A DNA stretch of 64,000 bases from Paraescarpia echinospica. Taxonomy: Eukaryota; Annelida; Polychaeta; Sabellida; Siboglinidae. A program made the position numbers and the translations under genes. The DNA lies in the NCBI GenBank assembly GCA_020002185.1, contig CM034539.1, forward strand, positions 31,047,433 to 31,111,432. Direction: 5' to 3'. The notes beneath the pieces were generated by a model. That model ran no database searches. It worked only from the letters and a program-made list of their open reading frames with translations, and was not told where the DNA came from. Shown piece by piece: positions 21,501-30,129 of the stretch; position 1 is the first letter of the stretch, and each line of letters starts with the position of its first letter.

Positions 21501-24131
21501 CCTCTATTAAAAAAATCTTGGTGATTAAAATGATATCGACAAAAAGGCATCCACTTAAGGAACTACTTCTATTGATTTCTGCTGGCATTATATTAACTGT
21601 TTAGTTGCATACTGCATCTGCATGCCATTTCCGTACATATGGAATCTTAGCTTAAAGCGCTTTGAGCAGTCATAAGTACTGGATACTGCGCTATATAAGA
21701 ACTTACCTTTTTTACTTTACCGTTATAAGAAGTTACCCTTAGGGTAACAGTGAGCCTGTGTGGTTTCAGCGGTGCCGACAGACTGTATCGTAGAGGGTGA
21801 GGTGCTCAAACTGGGCGGCCCCTTCCTACAAACCTGGCAGAAGAAACACCTCAAGCTCTACCCCAACAGACTAGAGTTTTACCACAAAACCCGCGACGGA
21901 CAGGTCGTCAAGGGCAAGGGTGTCGAGGTAGGTCATGACCTATGACCTCATTTCTGGTAGCATGTCAGGAAGACGTATTTTTTCTCTGATAGTTTGTACA
22001 GTTGTACGGCGGAATATGCATATCTGAATTTTATTTAAGATAACTATCGTTATTATATTGATGCAGAGGGATTTCACTTAAGGGGACACGACACCCTGGA
22101 TTTCCCATTTCGACGTTATAACATGCAGGTGTATCTTAGTTATATGCCCACAAAGTTACAGTGAATTTAGCCAGCCCATTATGTAGATCTAGGCTTTCAG
22201 CTGGTACCATTGAAATTCAAAATAGCCGCTCTGATAAGGGTCAAAAGGGGGTCCAAAAAAAATTTATCCACATTCCTTTTGCAATATAATTAAAACTGTC
22301 CTAAAATTTCAGCAAGCTGTCATAAGAAATTCATTTCAGGGTGTTGTGTCCCCTTAAGAATATTAAGTCGCGTGGTAATGATCAGTAATGGTGACTGTCT
22401 GGGATAGTTTTACTACTACCGGGGTAGGTATTAACATAATGACTATATTTGGACGTTATGTTTTCAGACACCCTAAAAATTTACAAAAAATTAAATTTCT
22501 CTGTACTGTGTGTTTCCGTACACCTATTTTTAGGTGTCCGAATATATGTTCATTTCATAATGACTGTATGGTTTTGCACACCAATAATAATAGTTTGTGT
22601 GTACTGTATGGTTTTGCACACCAATAATAATAGTTTGTGTGTACTGTATGGTTTTGCACACCAATAATAATAGTTTGTGTGTACTGTATGGTTTCGGACA
22701 ACCGAGAATTTAATTATTTTAGGTGTGCGACTACTTACCGTAATTACGAACCCTACTGGGCACTTTTAGGTGGCCATTTTCATTCCTTACTCCAGGTACG
22801 ATATGTAAACCGACTCTCTGTTGCCAGTTGGTCTCGATGATGGACATCAAAGAAGTGATCCAAGAATTCCAGAAGCTCAACAAGACGGAGAACTGCATAG
22901 TGTTTCACCTGAAGAGTGATGTCAAAGTGGCCATTACTTCACCTGTGAGTTTCTGACCTAAATCCTTGTTATCTTTCTTTCTCCCCTGTCACAACCAATT
23001 TTCATTTAACCTTCAACGCCTGTCATTTAAACTTTAATGTTTCTTAATGTCCCCTTTCCACACTTATTCAACCCAAAACAAGAAAATACAAGGTTAAATG
23101 TTAAAACAGTTTCTAGTGTGTTTTCACAACTATCCACTAGATGGCGCCACCACATAATACACCATTACATGATTATTTTGGGCTGGGTTGCAAGTTGTAT
23201 TATCTTGTCTCTTGTAATTGTGTAGATATTGTCTACGCAACCAGGGGTCAAAGCTTTATGTAGACCGGCTCTGGTTTGCTTAAAAACGGCGGTCTGCCTA
23301 AAGCAGTCCCTTATGCATATTTGGTTGACGTGTGCTGCTGTTAGGAGTATATATATATATACATATATATATGTATATATATATATATATATATACAGTA
23401 TTCGTTCTACTAAGTATGTTCAACAATCACGAAAATATGTCAAATGTTGCATTCCAATAAGTGTACAGGGGTGTACACTCATTTTCTGAGATTCCTGTGT
23501 ACAGCCAACTCAGCAGACATGACTGACAAGTGATTTATGCATTTCACATATGAGCACGGGGTACCAGAAGACTGTAAAGTCTGATAATTTAGATGGACCT
23601 TTTCATATTTTGTTATCACTGAACTTTGAATCTAGTGTGACATTTGTAGAAATTAAATTGACAATAATGGGTTCGACAGTCATGGTTGGCAACGAAGATC
23701 ACTGTCACGGTGTCAGATGCTGCTAAAAAGTGGGTGTACCCTAATTAGGGCATGCTCGCTTAATAGAAGGAATACAGTATGTAGCTTGTAATTAGAAGTA
23801 ATATTTTAATAAGAGTGTAACGTGGTTAACATTTTTGAAAGAATTTACTTTGATGGGATAGTGGGACCTGCAAAAATGTGTGTAGCCATGTGTGATAAGC
23901 ACACACAAATTTATGTGCATGTGCGATGACACTGACTCGGTTTTTTGCTCGTAGGACCGGGTGTTGATCAACCAGTGGAAAGATGAGGTGGTGAGTGCGT
24001 TCAGACAGTCGGCTCAGATCATGGCAAACATGAACAAGAAGGTTCGCAACAAGTACGGTGCGGACTTTGGCATCGACAGCGGCCGGGACGATATGTTGCC
24101 GTTCGAGCAGGGAAACAGTATCGGCAGTTAA
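504..24131 (+). CDS. GRK2: G protein-coupled receptor kinase 2/3-like (beta-ARK), 3' twelve coding exons; 5' end outside window
   Basis: Join 504-595, 1579-1678, 4451-4663, 7032-7126, 7862-7969, 9607-9673, 18786-18886, 19600-19762, 21215-21380, 21770-21927, 22828-22944, 23955-24131. Total is 1557 nt, 518 codons plus TAA, and all phases are compatible. The product phosphorylates agonist-occupied GPCRs at the plasma membrane and is recruited by G-beta-gamma through its PH domain. Seen in order: glycine loop [24 protein letters not shown] with the catalytic Lys, LNERIM (alpha-C Glu), [14 protein letters not shown], a DLG in place of DFG (as known for this family), [11 protein letters not shown], the AGC-tail segment [17 protein letters not shown], then the last RGS-homology helices ([13 protein letters not shown]) and a PH domain ending [18 protein letters not shown]. 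The N-helix and most of the RGS domain must lie to the left. From recalled human GRK2, this covers roughly residue 190 to the end. The C-terminus is longer and different from vertebrate GRK2. GRK2 versus GRK3 cannot be separated, since invertebrates usually have one co-orthologue. Confidence 0.96.
1046..1370. repeat. Dispersed repeat, uninterrupted copy A
   Basis: Shares extended similarity with 5093-5300 plus 6505-6640. Landmarks are CTGTCAAGCCAT, the stretch around GACAAAAACGTAAGGCAAAG, and AAAGCTTGA..GAGGT. No coding potential is visible. It lies in the intron between exons a and b. Confidence 0.75.
1579..1678 (+). CDS. GRK2: GRK2-like exon b: catalytic lysine and alpha-C helix
   Basis: Acceptor GTGTGCAG|G completes the split Met. 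The exon encodes [14 protein letters not shown], then [19 protein letters not shown], and ends at phase 0 before GTAAGT. The Lys of AMK is the ATP-anchoring lysine and the Glu of LNER its salt-bridge partner. Confidence 0.95.
4451..4663 (+). CDS. GRK2: GRK2-like exon c: hinge and catalytic loop start
   Basis: Encodes [18 protein letters not shown] and onwards, [20 protein letters not shown], then [17 protein letters not shown], ending AAG|GTCAGT at phase 0. The acceptor reads TTGCAG|GAG|GGC, a CAGGAG tandem. Using the second AG would drop one Glu and match the vertebrate spacing STG-x-x-PF. Confidence 0.96.
5093..6640. repeat. Dispersed repeat, copy B, split by a transposon
   Basis: The left part (5093-5300) and right part (6505-6640) align to copy A at 1046-1370. 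They are separated by the 1204-bp TA-flanked element. The order and orientation of the two halves match copy A. Confidence 0.75.
5301..6504. mobile_element. TA-flanked inverted-repeat element (Tc1/mariner-pogo type, non-autonomous)
   Basis: The left end CAGTCACGCCTCGTTATAAC and the complement of the right end (CAGTCGCGCCTCGTTATAAC) differ at one base and are directly flanked by TA on both sides. Further inside both ends carry extra CGTTATAACG-type repeats and a GTGGACCCCGA block in inverted orientation. No transposase reading frame is visible in the 1204 bp. The TA target and CAGT ends fit the pogo/mariner group; the assignment is inferred. Confidence 0.8.
7032..7126 (+). CDS. GRK2: GRK2-like exon d: catalytic loop and DLG motif
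   Basis: Acceptor GTTGCAG|CCC, donor AGTGT|GTGAGT (phase 2). Encodes [18 protein letters not shown] and then [13 protein letters not shown]. The DLG motif holds the Mg-binding Asp. Confidence 0.96.
7862..7969 (+). CDS. GRK2: GRK2-like exon e: activation loop and APE segment
   Basis: Acceptor TGTTACAG|A completes GTA (Val). Encodes [20 protein letters not shown] and then [15 protein letters not shown], ending GG|GTGAGT (phase 2). Confidence 0.95.
7976..8555. repeat. Compound microsatellite (CA)n, (CACTCA)n, (TCCC)n
   Basis: Simple sequence starting directly after the exon e donor: CA-rich with ACGCACACAT variants, then CACTCACTCGCTCA-type units, then CCTCCCTC. Long translations across it (His/Thr/Ser-rich) are simple-sequence artefacts. 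Confidence 0.95.
8555..9270. repeat. 49-bp minisatellite, about 14.6 copies
   Basis: Unit runs TTCATTTCATCAACATTACC, then ATTCACAGACATGTGCTTCA, then TGCAGGCCG (49 bp). Copies are nearly identical. One rearranged unit sits around 8696-8735, where an internal segment is repeated. Because 49 is not a multiple of 3, translation shows the same three peptides rotating through all forward frames. Confidence 0.97.
9385..9560 (-). repeat. SINE-like dispersed repeat, copy 1
   Basis: Complementary orientation of the unit whose 3' end reads GGATACTGCGCTATATAAGA. The copy includes GACTGCTCAAAGCGCTGTAC and the AGTCGAAATAG..GTTCG block. It ends 46 bp before exon f. Confidence 0.75.
9607..9673 (+). CDS. GRK2: GRK2-like exon f: C-lobe
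   Basis: A short exon between CGTGTTTCAG and ATG|GTGCGT. Encodes (G)[20 protein letters not shown] plus TM, ending at phase 0. It follows the 49-bp minisatellite and a SINE-like repeat. Confidence 0.93.
9674..12400. other. Intron f-g, left part: no gene seen
   Basis: Holds short tandem repeats only: ACATTTGTAAACTA x3-4 near 9830-9885, the E-box repeat at 10330, and a two-copy 41-bp repeat near 10885-10960. Short reading frames here lack any recognisable domain. Confidence 0.6.
10330..10378. repeat. Four tandem 12-bp units, each with an E-box CACGTG
   Basis: GATCACGTGTGT/C repeated four times within intron f-g. Each unit contains the palindromic bHLH site CACGTG. Functional relevance is untested. 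Confidence 0.8.
12410..15204 (-). mobile_element. hAT-superfamily DNA transposon, complete ends, broken transposase
   Basis: Ends read CAGGGGTAGAACT at 12410 and its exact complement finishing at 15204 (13-bp perfect TIR). Both are directly flanked by CTGCA (12405-12409 and 15205-15209), a 5-bp target duplication. Subterminal regions (12430-12505 and 15100-15190) are packed with ACTAGT and TTTACTAGTCCGCC motifs, likely transposase-binding repeats. The coding strand is minus. Classical hAT elements make 8-bp duplications; 5-bp hAT groups are known to me, but the subgroup is inferred. It lies in the 9.1-kb GRK intron, antisense to the gene. Confidence 0.9.
12609..14814 (-). pseudogene. hAT transposase (ZNF862/KIAA0543-like, DUF4371 type), disrupted
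   Basis: Read on the minus strand. 14814-14494 encodes the N-terminus with a TTF-type zinc finger region ([20 protein letters not shown], then [21 protein letters not shown]). A probable intron of about 240 bp follows, ending TTTCAG near 14260. The core is an open frame 14170-12818 with [18 protein letters not shown] and [10 protein letters not shown]. Breaks: the simple splice does not keep frame. TGA replaces the expected Trp codon in FTDYVW near 14201. The hATC dimerisation core normally following the ILTLP segment is missing. Translation stops at 12818, while the remaining tail ([31 protein letters not shown]) continues in another frame to about 12609. It is not active as it stands. Confidence 0.88.
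15720..15910. repeat. Degenerate C-rich minisatellite
   Basis: About seven variants of TGTCATGATTTCCCCCC..CC, roughly 25-35 bp each, in intron f-g. Confidence 0.7.
16130..16540. repeat. Degenerate TGTCACCCTCGTCC-type minisatellite
   Basis: Many diverged 15-18 bp units with the skeleton AATGTCACCCTCGTCCC. Continuous translation without stops is a by-product of the repeat. Confidence 0.75.
16735..16990. repeat. Degenerate CATGACCAGTT minisatellite
   Basis: Units such as GTCACATGACCAGTTATGTT recur about every 19-27 bp. Confidence 0.65.
17970..18014. promoter_or_regulatory. CTCF-like motif inside an 11-bp inverted repeat
   Basis: GTCAGACTGGC (17970-17980) pairs with GCCAGTCTGAC (18004-18014). 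The 23-bp loop holds CCACTAGATGGCGC (17983-17996), which matches the bilaterian CTCF core CCASYAGRKGGCRC. Binding is inferred from motif only. Confidence 0.5.
18786..18886 (+). CDS. GRK2: GRK2-like exon g: end of C-lobe
   Basis: Acceptor CTGTCGTACAG, donor GG|GTATGT (phase 2). Encodes [20 protein letters not shown] and then [14 protein letters not shown]. The preceding 9,112-bp intron contains the hAT element. Confidence 0.95.
19382..19542 (+). repeat. SINE-like dispersed repeat, copy 2
   Basis: Same family as 9385-9560 but on the plus strand, from GAATAGTCTTTGCATATTAA through GAGAAGTCGAGATGGTGTTC to GCGCTATATAAGAACTTAC. It ends 57 bp before exon h. Confidence 0.75.
19600..19762 (+). CDS. 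GRK2: GRK2-like exon h: AGC tail
   Basis: Acceptor GTTTTAG|G completes a Gly codon. Encodes [30 protein letters not shown] and [15 protein letters not shown]. The only boundary that keeps the frame into the next exon is AAG|GCGAGT, a GC donor. Confidence 0.92.
20155..20892. repeat. 38-bp minisatellite, about 19 copies
   Basis: Unit GTGGGTAGCAGGGTTAGCAC plus CCTGGGAAGATGGGAAGG with point variants and some shortened units. It sits in the intron that starts with the GC donor. Each unit contains GGGTTAG, one phase of the animal telomere repeat, but units are not TTAGGG tandem arrays. Confidence 0.96.
21215..21380 (+). CDS. GRK2: GRK2-like exon i: end of AGC tail and terminal RGS-homology helices
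   Basis: Acceptor GGTCCACAG, donor AACT|GTAAGT (phase 1). Encodes [20 protein letters not shown] and [18 protein letters not shown], then a basic stretch QKRKQKPR. The clathrin-box-like LLDSD recalled for mammalian GRK2 is replaced by LGEAD. Confidence 0.94.
21653..21718 (+). repeat. SINE-like dispersed repeat, copy 3 (3' end only)
   Basis: AAAGCGCTTTGAGCAGTCAT through GGATACTGCGCTATATAAGA. It ends about 51 bp before exon j. Directly upstream (21605-21652) is a fragment of the MITE family seen at 42896-43104. Confidence 0.7.
21770..21927 (+). CDS. GRK2: GRK2-like exon j: first half of PH domain
   Basis: Acceptor GTGGTTTCAG, donor GAG|GTAGGT (phase 0). Encodes [20 protein letters not shown] and [14 protein letters not shown], the first strands of a PH fold. 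Its counterpart in the family is CIMHGYMSKMG..F..W. Confidence 0.93.
22082..22353. mobile_element. TTAA-flanked MITE, 272 bp
   Basis: GGGGACACGACACCCTG at the left and, as complement, GGGGACACAACACCCTG at the right (one mismatch in 17), flanked directly by TTAA on both sides (22078-22081, 22354-22357). The TTAA target suggests piggyBac or Kolobok parentage; no transposase is present. Confidence 0.8.
22567..22690. repeat. Three-copy 40-bp tandem repeat
   Basis: TGTATGGTTTTGCACACCAA plus TAATAATAGTTTGTGTGTAC repeats exactly three times in the intron j-k. Confidence 0.9.
22828..22944 (+). CDS. GRK2: GRK2-like exon k: middle of PH domain
   Basis: Acceptor CTGTTGCCAG, donor CCT|GTGAGT, 39 codons at phase 0/0. 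Encodes [20 protein letters not shown] and [19 protein letters not shown], corresponding to beta-strands 5-7. Confidence 0.92.
23134..23147. promoter_or_regulatory. Second copy of the same CTCF-like 14-mer
   Basis: CCACTAGATGGCGC occurs again in the intron before the last GRK exon, in the same orientation as at 17983, without the flanking inverted repeat. Confidence 0.4.
23348..23395. repeat. (AT)n microsatellite
   Basis: TATATATA with two CATATA interruptions, intron k-l. Confidence 0.9.
23955..24131 (+). CDS. GRK2: GRK2-like terminal exon l: PH-domain C-helix and tail
   Basis: Acceptor TTTGCTCGTAG. Encodes [20 protein letters not shown], the amphipathic helix that in GRK2 binds G-beta-gamma. 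A 38-residue tail follows ([20 protein letters not shown], then [15 protein letters not shown]), then TAA. The tail does not resemble the vertebrate C-terminus. Confidence 0.93.
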   Translation, partial: DRVLINQWKDEVVSAFRQSAQIMANMNKKVRNKYGADFGIDSGRDDMLPFEQGNSIGS

Positions 24132-24387
24132 GAGCCGGTGGCCTTCACCTTCAGGCTTGTCACCGTTGCCAGCGACAACAAAACGGATCGGCTACGCAGT
24201 GAGTGTGGCGTCGACTTCGGTGGCGTCATCGTCGTTAGTGACGTTGCGTCCAGCCACGTGTATCGAGAAAGAGAGAGAGCGAGAGAACAAAGGAACTGAG
24301 ATGGTTGGATGTAGGTGGCGCCACTGTATGTATTATGTCGGTTTTGTCATGATGCGCGCGCTGCGGCGGCGGCGGCAAGATACTTGT

Positions 24388-24393
24388 ATTAAA
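24388..24393 (+). promoter_or_regulatory. Candidate polyadenylation signal of the GRK2-like gene
   Basis: ATTAAA lies 257 bp after the stop codon. This is a common variant signal. Further ATTAAA copies follow (for example near 24759), so the real 3' end is uncertain. Confidence 0.4.
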
Positions 24394-27300
24394 TGTGCCA
24401 CATGAAGCTCTAGTCACACAACCTTTGTAGCTTGACTTGGCTGCAGGACTTGCAAAATGTAGTCATCGTTTCTAGGCCGTCTCTGCGTCGAAACATGCAA
24501 GGCGGCCGCTGCTGTGAAACTCGGCTAATGCCTTCACCACAATCTTGCCCCACACATGGGAGAACTTGAACCACGGAGCAGTGATCGCAGTGGGATCACG
24601 ATGCTGGGAACGTTGATGATCGGTTCGACGAGATGATCGTGTTGAGGTCGTTGCCGTGGGGACGCCTCCCGGAGGACGTAAGACAGGCTGCAGGAGAAGT
24701 GGCGCCATCTTGTGGTCAATCGACATAGGGCGAATAGTGCATAATAATGACATGTGACATTAAATGTGGGGCGGGGGTAGGATCTTACGGTGCTGCCGGC
24801 GGATACGGATGCGGAGAGGAGGCAGAAGATGTCCCAAATGTGTACATAGAAGGGGCGTCAAGAAAGGGCTCGACATTGGTGGGGTAATTTATGATCTGAC
24901 TATATGAATACGCATATTTATTCCAGTTGTAGGTAGAACGAGGCCGAAGTCACGTTTTCATGGTTCAATATTTTCTAATGATATGTCGTTGTATGGGGGT
25001 TGTTGCACAGTTTCTACTTTTGTCGCACGTCGACATCGGCAAAAGACACAGAAACTACTTGAGTCGTGTTCACAATGTCTAGAGAGTAACACAACCTAGG
25101 TAATGTTCAATCCAGAAACTTTTCTGTCTCAAAGTTTGGAACTGTGCTTAATTGTGCTCCCATTGGCATGAACATTCATAGACTGGCTTGTGAACATGAT
25201 CAATCCAGAATTGTTGCAGGCAAGGAGTTGTTGATTATGGGTGAGTCATATTACCTCATCAGAATCGTTAGCGACGTGTGTGATCTCTTCATATCTACCT
25301 TGTTTCTGCTTACTACGAGTCTATCTAATCAACCCTCTGATTTCTCCACAGAATTCTTCACTTGAAATCATGTAAATAACAACGATGGAAATGGCACTTG
25401 TGGTAGCATTTAAGATTTTAATCCAACTTTGTATTTACCAGTTGTGTAACACAGATTACTTTAATTATCAGCTATGCTAGAGTGTTGTTTTTGGTGCACT
25501 TATTTTGAAAATCACATATTTCTTTAGGAACTGAAAACCAAGTTCTTCACCACCCTCCAAAATAGCAAAATTCTGTCATTGGTCCAGCACATTATAGAAT
25601 ATATTAAAATTGAATGGATTTGTACATTGAAGTTTGATCAAACAGTGGTATGATTTTATTGTTTTACAGTCGTTCGTGATTATCAACTGAAGGTCAAGAT
25701 TGTTATTTTGAAGTTGGTACTCTGTTGAACAGGAAACCTGTAGGTAGGACAGGCCATTGTGAGATATGTGTATGTTTGCTTGTCTTGCCATTGGTGGAAC
25801 CATGCAGGATTTCCTTACAGTGTATTACTGCGATATGTTGCTCACTAGGTGACACACCAGTGTTTTCTCGGCTTGTTTATGGGTGAATAATCCATATAGA
25901 CCACTTTCACATTTTGCATCTTTGTGTTTCACAAGCATGAAGTAGTCGTATTCTATTGAATGGTAGTGCTGCATAAGTGTAGACGTTGGCACAAAGGTAT
26001 AAATAATGTAGACACATTAAGTTAATATCAGTGTTCTTGTGGTTAATTATAAACATTACAGCCATGTGACATTGTTCAAACATTACCTATGTTCAAATTC
26101 TCGTTTATTGATAATTATTGTTGAGTTACGTTTAACATATAACACCTTCCTGAATGCGTGCAGAGTCGCAATTGAGAAGTGACTGTCATGTCACCTAGTG
26201 AGTATGATATACTTCAAGGTAACCTCAATGCTATGCATTTTCTTGCCAAAAGATGGTGCTGCAACTATGAAAAAAGTCACGACAGCATCTAAAATTAATA
26301 ATACACGGCTGGCAAACAATGGTATAATTGGTTCTTTGGTTTGCCAGGTGTCTGATGTTCAGGGCAATTGTTGCCAGAAATATTGATGACAACATCAGTG
26401 CTCTTCTCGTTTGATGGGCAACCAGTACTTGTGTTATAAAACTCCAGAAAATTTGAGCTCGGACAACTCGGTTAGGACATATACCGCATGAATTTGCGCC
26501 TAGTCTTCTCGGTAATAGTTCCAACAAAGTGTCTTTTTAAATCTCATGCCTGTTTGTTTGGCTTATAAGTTGACGTTGTTATGAATCCCCTATTTATTAT
26601 GCACGATTGCATATTGGCAATGCTAGTTTCGGTAGGCGCGAAACATTCCTCATCGCGCATTAAACACATGATCCGATGCAAGCACACACGAGATGCTTGC
26701 TGTTTCTTTGTTGCAACTTCGCCATAGGCTCATTTCTTAATCAACGTACGAGTGGAATTAATCGTGCTAGAGTTTCACAGAGTTGCGGTATGCCTTGTTA
26801 TTTTCTTTGTCAAATTGAACGGTGTTGTATTTTATTTGCCAGCAGCAGAACTACGACATGTTTGGTGCCCGGCGGTTTCATGAATTCGTTTCTAACTGGC
26901 AGAGCCATGTTTCCACTTGCCGATTATATAGTAAAGGATGTTTTGGTGTCTGTAGTTATCTCTTGTCTTTTCTGCATCAACGCCGACCGAAAATTAACGC
27001 GCACACGACGTTCAGCGAAGCGCCAGCTACGCGACGTAAACGTCAACAGAATAATAATATCGCGTTTATTATTTGTAACTGAATTTCAGTGGTTTTGTAG
27101 GCGCGCAATTTCGTGTGCCTGACGCAAAGTCGGCCTTGTAGCGAGAGTTGTATCCTCGCTGGAGCGATTCTAGTTTTATCGGCGGCCCGTGTTCCTGCAA
27201 TGTGCGCAGTCTTGCTACAGTGTACAGGATGTATTTCTTTTCTTTTTGCTGTAAAAAGCTTAATGTTTTTATGTTACCGCGCCTTCCTGTGATGGGCACG

Positions 27301-28960
27301 TGCTGCATTGTCGTTCTTAATATTAGTTTGTGTAATATATAAATAACGCGTTTATTTAAGTGATATTTCCTATTGTAAAGTATGTCATAAACAAGTCGGT
27401 ATCTAACAGCCACGTTACGTGTTTGCGTTATTTGTGCTCTCTAGTTATATGTGTGTATGTTGCTGTCTGACTGGTCAACATTCTTGGCCAGTGTTACATT
27501 TGTATTTGTTCCAACATCCTTGACCAATACAAAGGATACCTTGACAGTGTTATTTTAATTGTTTTACGTTGGGTAAAGTGCAGTTTAATTATTACAAAAC
27601 CTAACATGAAGTCACTGTTTTGCAGTGCAATTTTCCGAGCCAAAACAATACCATGTGAAACGTTAGGAATTTCCTGGTGTTCTCAGCCGCACCTCTAGGT
27701 CCGACCGCCAGTCCTCAATAACCGGTCTGCTACAGTCCACAAAGTCAGCCTTGAGCTCCTTCTCTCCAACCTGATGTTCAATTCCTCTCTCTGCTGTCCA
27801 TACCCACATCATTTTATCCTCACCATACTCGCACTGAGTTCATACCTTACCACGACTCCGTCTACACTTCTTGAAATCTAATCCCTGTATCTTTTCCACT
27901 ACATTCCGCGATCAAGTACGTCATTTTCTTAGCAAAACATTCGTGTTAATCTTCCTGCTGATTAACCCCATCGCGAATATGAACAGTTATAGACGAAATT
28001 GACTTCCTTTATCTAAGAAATATCAACTAGATCGCCATCCCATTATCAGGTACTATTCTTCATTTACGTTCTCTCATATATACAGTTTCTTTCTACCAGC
28101 CTGACACCCACTTCTGACCCTATCATCAATTCCAGCGCTGCCGTCATCGCATATCTCGGGACCGTGGCGCACGTCATCGAAATGTCCACAACAATCGGTA
28201 CCACATCCCCCCACACACACGCGCACGCACGCACGCACACGTACACATATTGTCGTACTCACAAACACACACATGGATGTACACATGCACGTATGCACAC
28301 ACGCGCGTGCGCACACACCTATGACAAATCATTGCAGTAGTAGGCCAACTTAAATAATCGAAAACTTCCATGTTGGTGCACAGTCTCGAGCGAGTTAGGG
28401 CTCAGCAAACTGTCAGTTTTCCCATTGGCGAACATGTTAATGTTTTGTGTGATTATAAGAAAACGTGACCTATAAAGTTTCTTAAACTTCCCACCTGCTG
28501 TTATTATCATCTCATTGACATGCTGGTCGATTTTAGTCAAAATCTAATATCTCTAGCTCTTGCAAAATGCCTGTATGTATGACACCCGTCAATATTTACA
28601 AATGCATGCAGGCAGTAATCCGGCTAAAATGTCAACTAGCCAAATTGCTGCCAGATACCCTTCCGCTTAGTAAAATCAGCTAAAAAGACACCATTTTACT
28701 GTCAACAGCTGCTACAATCACATCTAGAAATCTGACTACTCAAATGCACTTATGTCAGAGCAAGTGAACATTGTAAAAAATCATTTCTCAAAAATATAAT
28801 GCACCTGTAATCAAGCAGGAAGTTCAACAGTGTGCTGACCCCGTTACTTCCTATGGCAATCTTGTTAACTTCACCGGAGACGTGCAGCGACAGGCTCAAG
28901 CTGACGTCACAGGCAGCTTGCGTGGGATGGCCTTTGCTCAACTGTTCACAGCGACCAGTC
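24394..28960. other. Intergenic stretch without recognisable genes
   Basis: Only short, domain-free reading frames (the longest, 148 codons at 26676-27122, has no recognisable motif). A CA/CGCA microsatellite lies at 28205-28320. The first few hundred bases may still be 3' UTR of the GRK2-like gene. Confidence 0.5.
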
Positions 28961-28969
28961 TAGATCAGA

Positions 28970-29168
28970 GATCCCGGTACAAAGGCACAGCGCACCTGGC
29001 GGCATTCGTGGAAGGGATTACGCAGTGAACCGTAGCGACTACAGCGAGGCGTACTCTTGACTGTGTCATGTTGTCGTTTCCAGGCAATACACTTCTGACT
29101 ATTTAGAGTAGGATCTTGACGATATTGCAGCGACGGATTGGATATAAGTTCCCTGTGGAGTAAACAAG
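28970..29168 (+). other. Possible non-coding first exon / promoter region of the next gene
   Basis: A GC-richer stretch ends in a consensus donor, AACAAG|GTAAGT at 29168/29169. A perfect CRE (TGACGTCA, 28912-28919) lies just upstream. The next gene on this strand begins after an acceptor at 40044, so this could be its 5' UTR exon. No transcript evidence. Confidence 0.2.
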
Positions 29169-30129
29169 GTAAGTTTGATTGTGAAACTAAGTTTATACCC
29201 GCCAGTGAAACTTTAGGTGTTTAGCGTTGGCTGTAGCGTTGTGATGTCATGCTTGAGTCGGTATGTTGCTGTGCAAACGCTGACACACGTCGGCTTGGAG
29301 ACCGTTGGCTTATTGTTATGATCGAATTAGATTGGCATTCAAAAACTAATAAAAATGACGCTAATTCTAAAACGAGTTCTGCAATTGTTTTGTACATTAT
29401 ATACAATATTATATATGCGTGTCAAAATTAACTTTCAAACCGTTGTTGTTCTGTTCGTGTGACACTTATATGTACACCTTACGGTTAGTCGTGAACACAA
29501 TATGCTACAGTAGCATTTCACCTCCGTCACCGTTTCTCATTCAGCACGAAGTCCATTTCATAAAGGCATATCTACGTCCCGTAAACTGACACTCTTAACT
29601 CAACAATAGGTCACACCAGTGGTCAATTCATGTTATCCATGAGACACTGAATACGAGGCACGGTGACAAATTCATAATGAAAACAAGAAATCATATTATC
29701 CGTTTGCCATCTACATTAAAATCAATATCAGTGGCGTAATATTAAAGTCAAGATTTTTTAAAAGGCAATGAAACCTGACGTTGGTATAATTATATTATGT
29801 GATAAGGGGAGCCCGACGTTGTCAGTTTTCTTACCCGGAATCTGCTATGGTGGTATTATTAAGAGGTTAATTGTTCATTCAACTGGTTGTCTCGAATGTG
29901 GCAACATCGCGACAGCGCTACACACCAAAGAGCTTCGCCACTATGCCTCGAATCACCTATATGTATTGCTCGTGTCCGTTTTATTGCCAATAAAGTAGTC
30001 TGCAGTCTTAATGTTTTGGTTACGTCTCGCGAATTGAAAATATTCAAATTACAACAATATCTCTGGCCTATTAGATGCAGTTTGGCGGGCAGTATCTTCC
30101 GAACTCTGGGTACATTTCAACAAGGGCAC

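Noticed and set aside
26676..27122. 148-codon open frame in intergenic sequence
   Set aside because: Cys-rich but with no family resemblance, no splice context and overlapping open frames in other phases.
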